From: JBOIBN01 sp050739575
GTDB taxonomy: Bacteria > Pseudomonadota > Gammaproteobacteria > JAKDMP01
NCBI GenBank assembly: GCA_050739575.1
Contig: JBOIBN010000082.1
Location: 1-8,734, forward strand
Length of the DNA: 8,734 nt
Reading direction: 5' to 3'
The translations under genes and the position numbers were made by a program. The notes below the pieces were generated by a model. The model made no database searches and was not told the origin of the DNA. It worked only from the letters and a program-made list of their open reading frames with translations. The number at the start of each line of letters is the position of its first letter. Positions within the stretch are counted from its first letter, which is position 1. Positions 6,758-8,734 of the stretch are shown here, in pieces.

Positions 6758-7243
6758 ATGGAAATCAGCGGCGAATATCTGTTGCATTCGACGCCGGAAA
6801 CAGTCTGGGCAGCACTCCATGATGCGGCACTGCTCGAGCGCTGCGTGCCCGGCTGCGAAAGCGTGGTCTGGCTGGATGCAACCACCGTGGAAGCCAGCCT
6901 TGTGCTGCGCCTGGGGACGGCGAAACGCCGCTACCGCGGACGGGTGAGGATTGACGACAGCCGGCCGTACGAAAGCTACACCCTGCTTTTCGGCGAGTCC
7001 GAGCAGGGAAGTTCCGTGACCGCTCGCATCGCTCTATTGCCACGCGCGGACGCGACGGCGGTGTGTTACGCGGTGGCTGCGCAGCTCGACGGCTATCTTG
7101 CGCAACTCGGTGCCCCTGTCGCCGTCGCGATCGCGCGCCGATTGGCCAAGCGCTTCTTCAAACGCTGCGATGCGGAACTGATTGCGAACTCCGGAGGCTG
7201 CGGGAAAAAGCCGGACCTTCCATCCCCTGAACGCGATTTATAA
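6758..7243 (+). CDS. CoxG-family SRPBCC protein
   Basis: 161 aa. The N-terminus MEISGEYLLHSTPETVWAAL, followed by ERCVPGCESV (residues 28-37), is the hallmark of the CO dehydrogenase subunit G (CoxG) family of the START/SRPBCC fold. The later AQLDGYLAQLGAPVAVAIARRLAKRFF matches the family's C-terminal helix. CoxG proteins are associated with maturation or membrane recruitment of molybdenum hydroxylases such as CO dehydrogenase. No CO dehydrogenase or molybdopterin gene is present in this window, so a client is not evident. No clear Shine-Dalgarno precedes the ATG (CCGCCTTGAAGC), so expression may be weak or the start inexact. The C-terminal tail after residue 143 (NSGGCGKKPDLPSPERDL) is polar and probably unstructured. 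It is divergent from Yip1 copy 2 and 164 nt upstream of the cytochrome gene on the same strand. Confidence 0.85.
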   Translation: MEISGEYLLHSTPETVWAALHDAALLERCVPGCESVVWLDATTVEASLVLRLGTAKRRYRGRVRIDDSRPYESYTLLFGESEQGSSVTARIALLPRADATAVCYAVAAQLDGYLAQLGAPVAVAIARRLAKRFFKRCDAELIANSGGCGKKPDLPSPERDL

Positions 7244-7373
7244 AGCTGCAAGGAAGGTAACCCAATCGGACGGACGGAGACGGCATCGGAAAAATGCAGA
7301 GTGGAACACCGACAGAATCGAATGCACCGATGCTTTCGGTAACTTTGTCATATTCCATACGGCCTGCTCGCTG

Positions 7374-7379
7374 TAGAAT
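7374..7379 (+). promoter_or_regulatory. Candidate -10 box for the cytochrome gene
   Basis: TAGAAT lies 28 nt upstream of the ATG at 7408. No matching -35 is seen at 16-18 bp; the nearest TTGTCA (7345-7350) is 23 bp away, which is too far. It could need an activator. Weak call. Confidence 0.25.
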
Positions 7380-7407
7380 CACTCGAGGTTCGATCGGAAC
7401 ACAGTTC

Positions 7408-8734
7408 ATGCGTGCGATTGGTTTGCTGCCGGCGCTTGTCCTGGCCACGATCATGGGTAGCGCGTCAGCCGCAAGCCCCGGCGGCGCCACGCTTTACGGC
7501 AGCGGTGCCGGAAGCCGGGTACCGTCCTGCGCAAGCTGCCACGGCCCCGACGGCGCCGGGCAGGGAGCCATTCCGCGGCTGGCCGGCCTGCCGGCACCCT
7601 ACCTGATTGCGCAACTCGAGGCGTTCCGCAGCAGCAAACGCAAAGGACCGATGACGGTCATCGCGAAGAACATGACCGATGCCGAGATTGCATCCGTTTC
7701 CCAATGGCTTGCCGCCCTTCCGCTGAGTCGCCCGCCGCCGGCCTCCACAGCCGCGGATGCCGACCTTGTCGCGGGCGAGGCGCTCGTCACGCTCGGCGAC
7801 TGGAGCAAAAACATACCCGCCTGCAGTGATTGCCACGGCCCGCAACTCGAAGGCGGTGGTCCCCTGATTCCGCGTCTTGCGGGGCATAGTGCAGTCTACC
7901 TGGAACATGCCTTGAAGACGTTTGCATCGGGCGAACGGCCGCCCGGGCCGCTCGGCCTCATGGGGAAAATTGCCGCCCGCATGAGCACCACCCAGATCGT
8001 GGCTGCCGCCGCCTATATCGGCGCACAAAAACCCTGGCCGCCCGAAATCCCGCGGCCCCGGACTCCGCGCGCTTGGCCGGTCAAACCGCAGGATCCCGAA
8101 CAGTTCACGCCACCGCCCGAGGATGTGATGCCGAACAGCGGAGAACTTGCGCAGGCGATCCTGCTGGGTGAAGAGATCTTCGACGACACACCGACCTATG
8201 CGGGCGAGTACACCGCCAACGCCTTGTCCTGCCGCAACTGCCATCTCGAGCGCGGGCGCCTCACGAGTTCCTCGCCGATGTGGGCCGTGCCGCCCGCCTA
8301 TCCGCTTTACCGGGCAAAAAACGGCAAGGTCAACACGCTCGCCATGCGCCTGCAGGGCTGCTTCCGTTACAGCCAGAACGGCAAGGCGCCGCCCGCCGAC
8401 GGCCCCGTCATGATCGCCTTGGAAAGCTACCTCGACTGGCTGGCGACGGGGCTGCCGATCGGGAGTAATCCTTCCGCACGCGGCTATCCGAAAATCGCCT
8501 CGCCCGAACGCACACCGGATCGCAAGCGCGGTGCGGCCGTGTACGTTGCCAACTGCAGCTTATGCCACGGCGATACGGGTCAGGGACGCCGCGTTGCCGA
8601 TGCCCAGGTGTTCCCGCCGCTGTGGGGACCGCAGTCCTTCAACTGGGGCGCGGGCATGCACGAAGTGGACAAGGCCGCCGCCTTCATTCACGCCAACATG
8701 CCGCTCGGACTCGGAGGTTCGCTAAGCGTGCAGC
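7408..8734 (+). CDS. tsdBA: Tetraheme TsdBA-type thiosulfate dehydrogenase / tetrathionate reductase (3' end beyond window)
   Basis: 442 codons are visible with no stop before the window edge. The ATG at 7408 begins a signal peptide (MRAIGLLPALVLATIMGSASA, cleavage after residue 21), so the protein is periplasmic; the ribosome site is weak. Four CxxCH haem sites are present: C41-H45, C139-H143, C275-H279 and C383-H387. Residues about 25-210 are two class I cytochrome c domains like TsdB, with likely Met ligands M82 and M185. Residues about 240 onward match TsdA: NALSCRNCH, PMWAVPPAYPLYRAKNGKVNT, GCFRYSQNGKAPP, LESYLDWLATG, FPPLWGPQSFNWGAG, NMPLGLG. C318 lies 40 residues after C278, as expected for the Cys ligand of the TsdA active-site haem. 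TsdA joins two thiosulfates to tetrathionate (EC 1.8.2.2) or runs in reverse; TsdB takes the electrons. About 40 C-terminal residues are probably missing. Confidence 0.92.
   Translation, partial: MRAIGLLPALVLATIMGSASAASPGGATLYGSGAGSRVPSCASCHGPDGAGQGAIPRLAGLPAPYLIAQLEAFRSSKRKGPMTVIAKNMTDAEIASVSQWLAALPLSRPPPASTAADADLVAGEALVTLGDWSKNIPACSDCHGPQLEGGGPLIPRLAGHSAVYLEHALKTFASGERPPGPLGLMGKIAARMSTTQIVAAAAYIGAQKPWPPEIPRPRTPRAWPVKPQDPEQFTPPPEDVMPNSGELAQAILLGEEIFDDTPTYAGEYTANALSCRNCHLERGRLTSSSPMWAVPPAYPLYRAKNGKVNTLAMRLQGCFRYSQNGKAPPADGPVMIALESYLDWLATGLPIGSNPSARGYPKIASPERTPDRKRGAAVYVANCSLCHGDTGQGRRVADAQVFPPLWGPQSFNWGAGMHEVDKAAAFIHANMPLGLGGSLSVQ

Noticed and set aside
2092..7395. 13-bp exact repeat TCGAGGTTCGATC at 2092-2104 and 7383-7395, both intergenic
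   Set aside because: A 13-base match somewhere in a window of this size is expected about as often as not by chance, and the flanks share nothing.
7465..8244. Long minus-strand open frame (259 codons) opposite the cytochrome gene
   Set aside because: It is antisense to a clearly functional tetraheme cytochrome; its Arg/Gly-rich product has no family features and no ribosome site was seen.

Overview
The window looks like GC-rich chromosomal DNA from a Gram-negative proteobacterium, probably beta or gamma. Evidence for this is the Sec-type signal peptides on several small envelope proteins, DUF3617 and Yip1-family inner-membrane proteins, and a c-type cytochrome resembling TsdB-TsdA thiosulfate dehydrogenases. 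The species cannot be named from the sequence. I see no tRNA, rRNA, CRISPR array, transposase or phage gene.

Layout. (1) 1-1161, minus strand: a two-gene module of a five-helix Yip1-family membrane protein (541-1161) followed by a Met-rich secreted DUF3617 protein (396 down to the window edge, C-terminus missing). (2) 1454-2739, plus strand: two small secreted proteins, one LolA-like and one unrecognised. (3) 2777-4831, minus strand: a membrane-spanning protein with an N-terminal helix-turn-helix, one membrane helix, a TolB-like periplasmic domain and TPRs, probably a CadC-like one-component regulator. (4) 4832-5270: a gene-free gap ending in a striking 40-nt near-perfect palindrome. (5) 5271-6475, minus strand: a second copy of the Yip1-DUF3617 module with the same order and orientation as the first. 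(6) 6758-7243, plus strand: a CoxG-family SRPBCC protein. (7) 7408 to the window end, plus strand: a tetraheme TsdBA-type thiosulfate dehydrogenase/tetrathionate reductase fusion, open at the right edge.

How it fits together. The most distinctive architecture is the duplicated Yip1-DUF3617 module. The two copies are direct repeats that flank about 4 kb of other envelope genes and a membrane-bound putative regulator. Both copies keep recognisably similar upstream DNA, including a shared element and inverted repeats, which suggests they inherited the same control. Copy 1 also carries a run of ten G (read on the coding strand) just upstream of its most likely start. A working hypothesis is an envelope-stress or envelope-maintenance locus with a membrane sensor, but nothing in the sequence proves this. 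The right end is a separate functional unit for sulfur-compound electron transfer.
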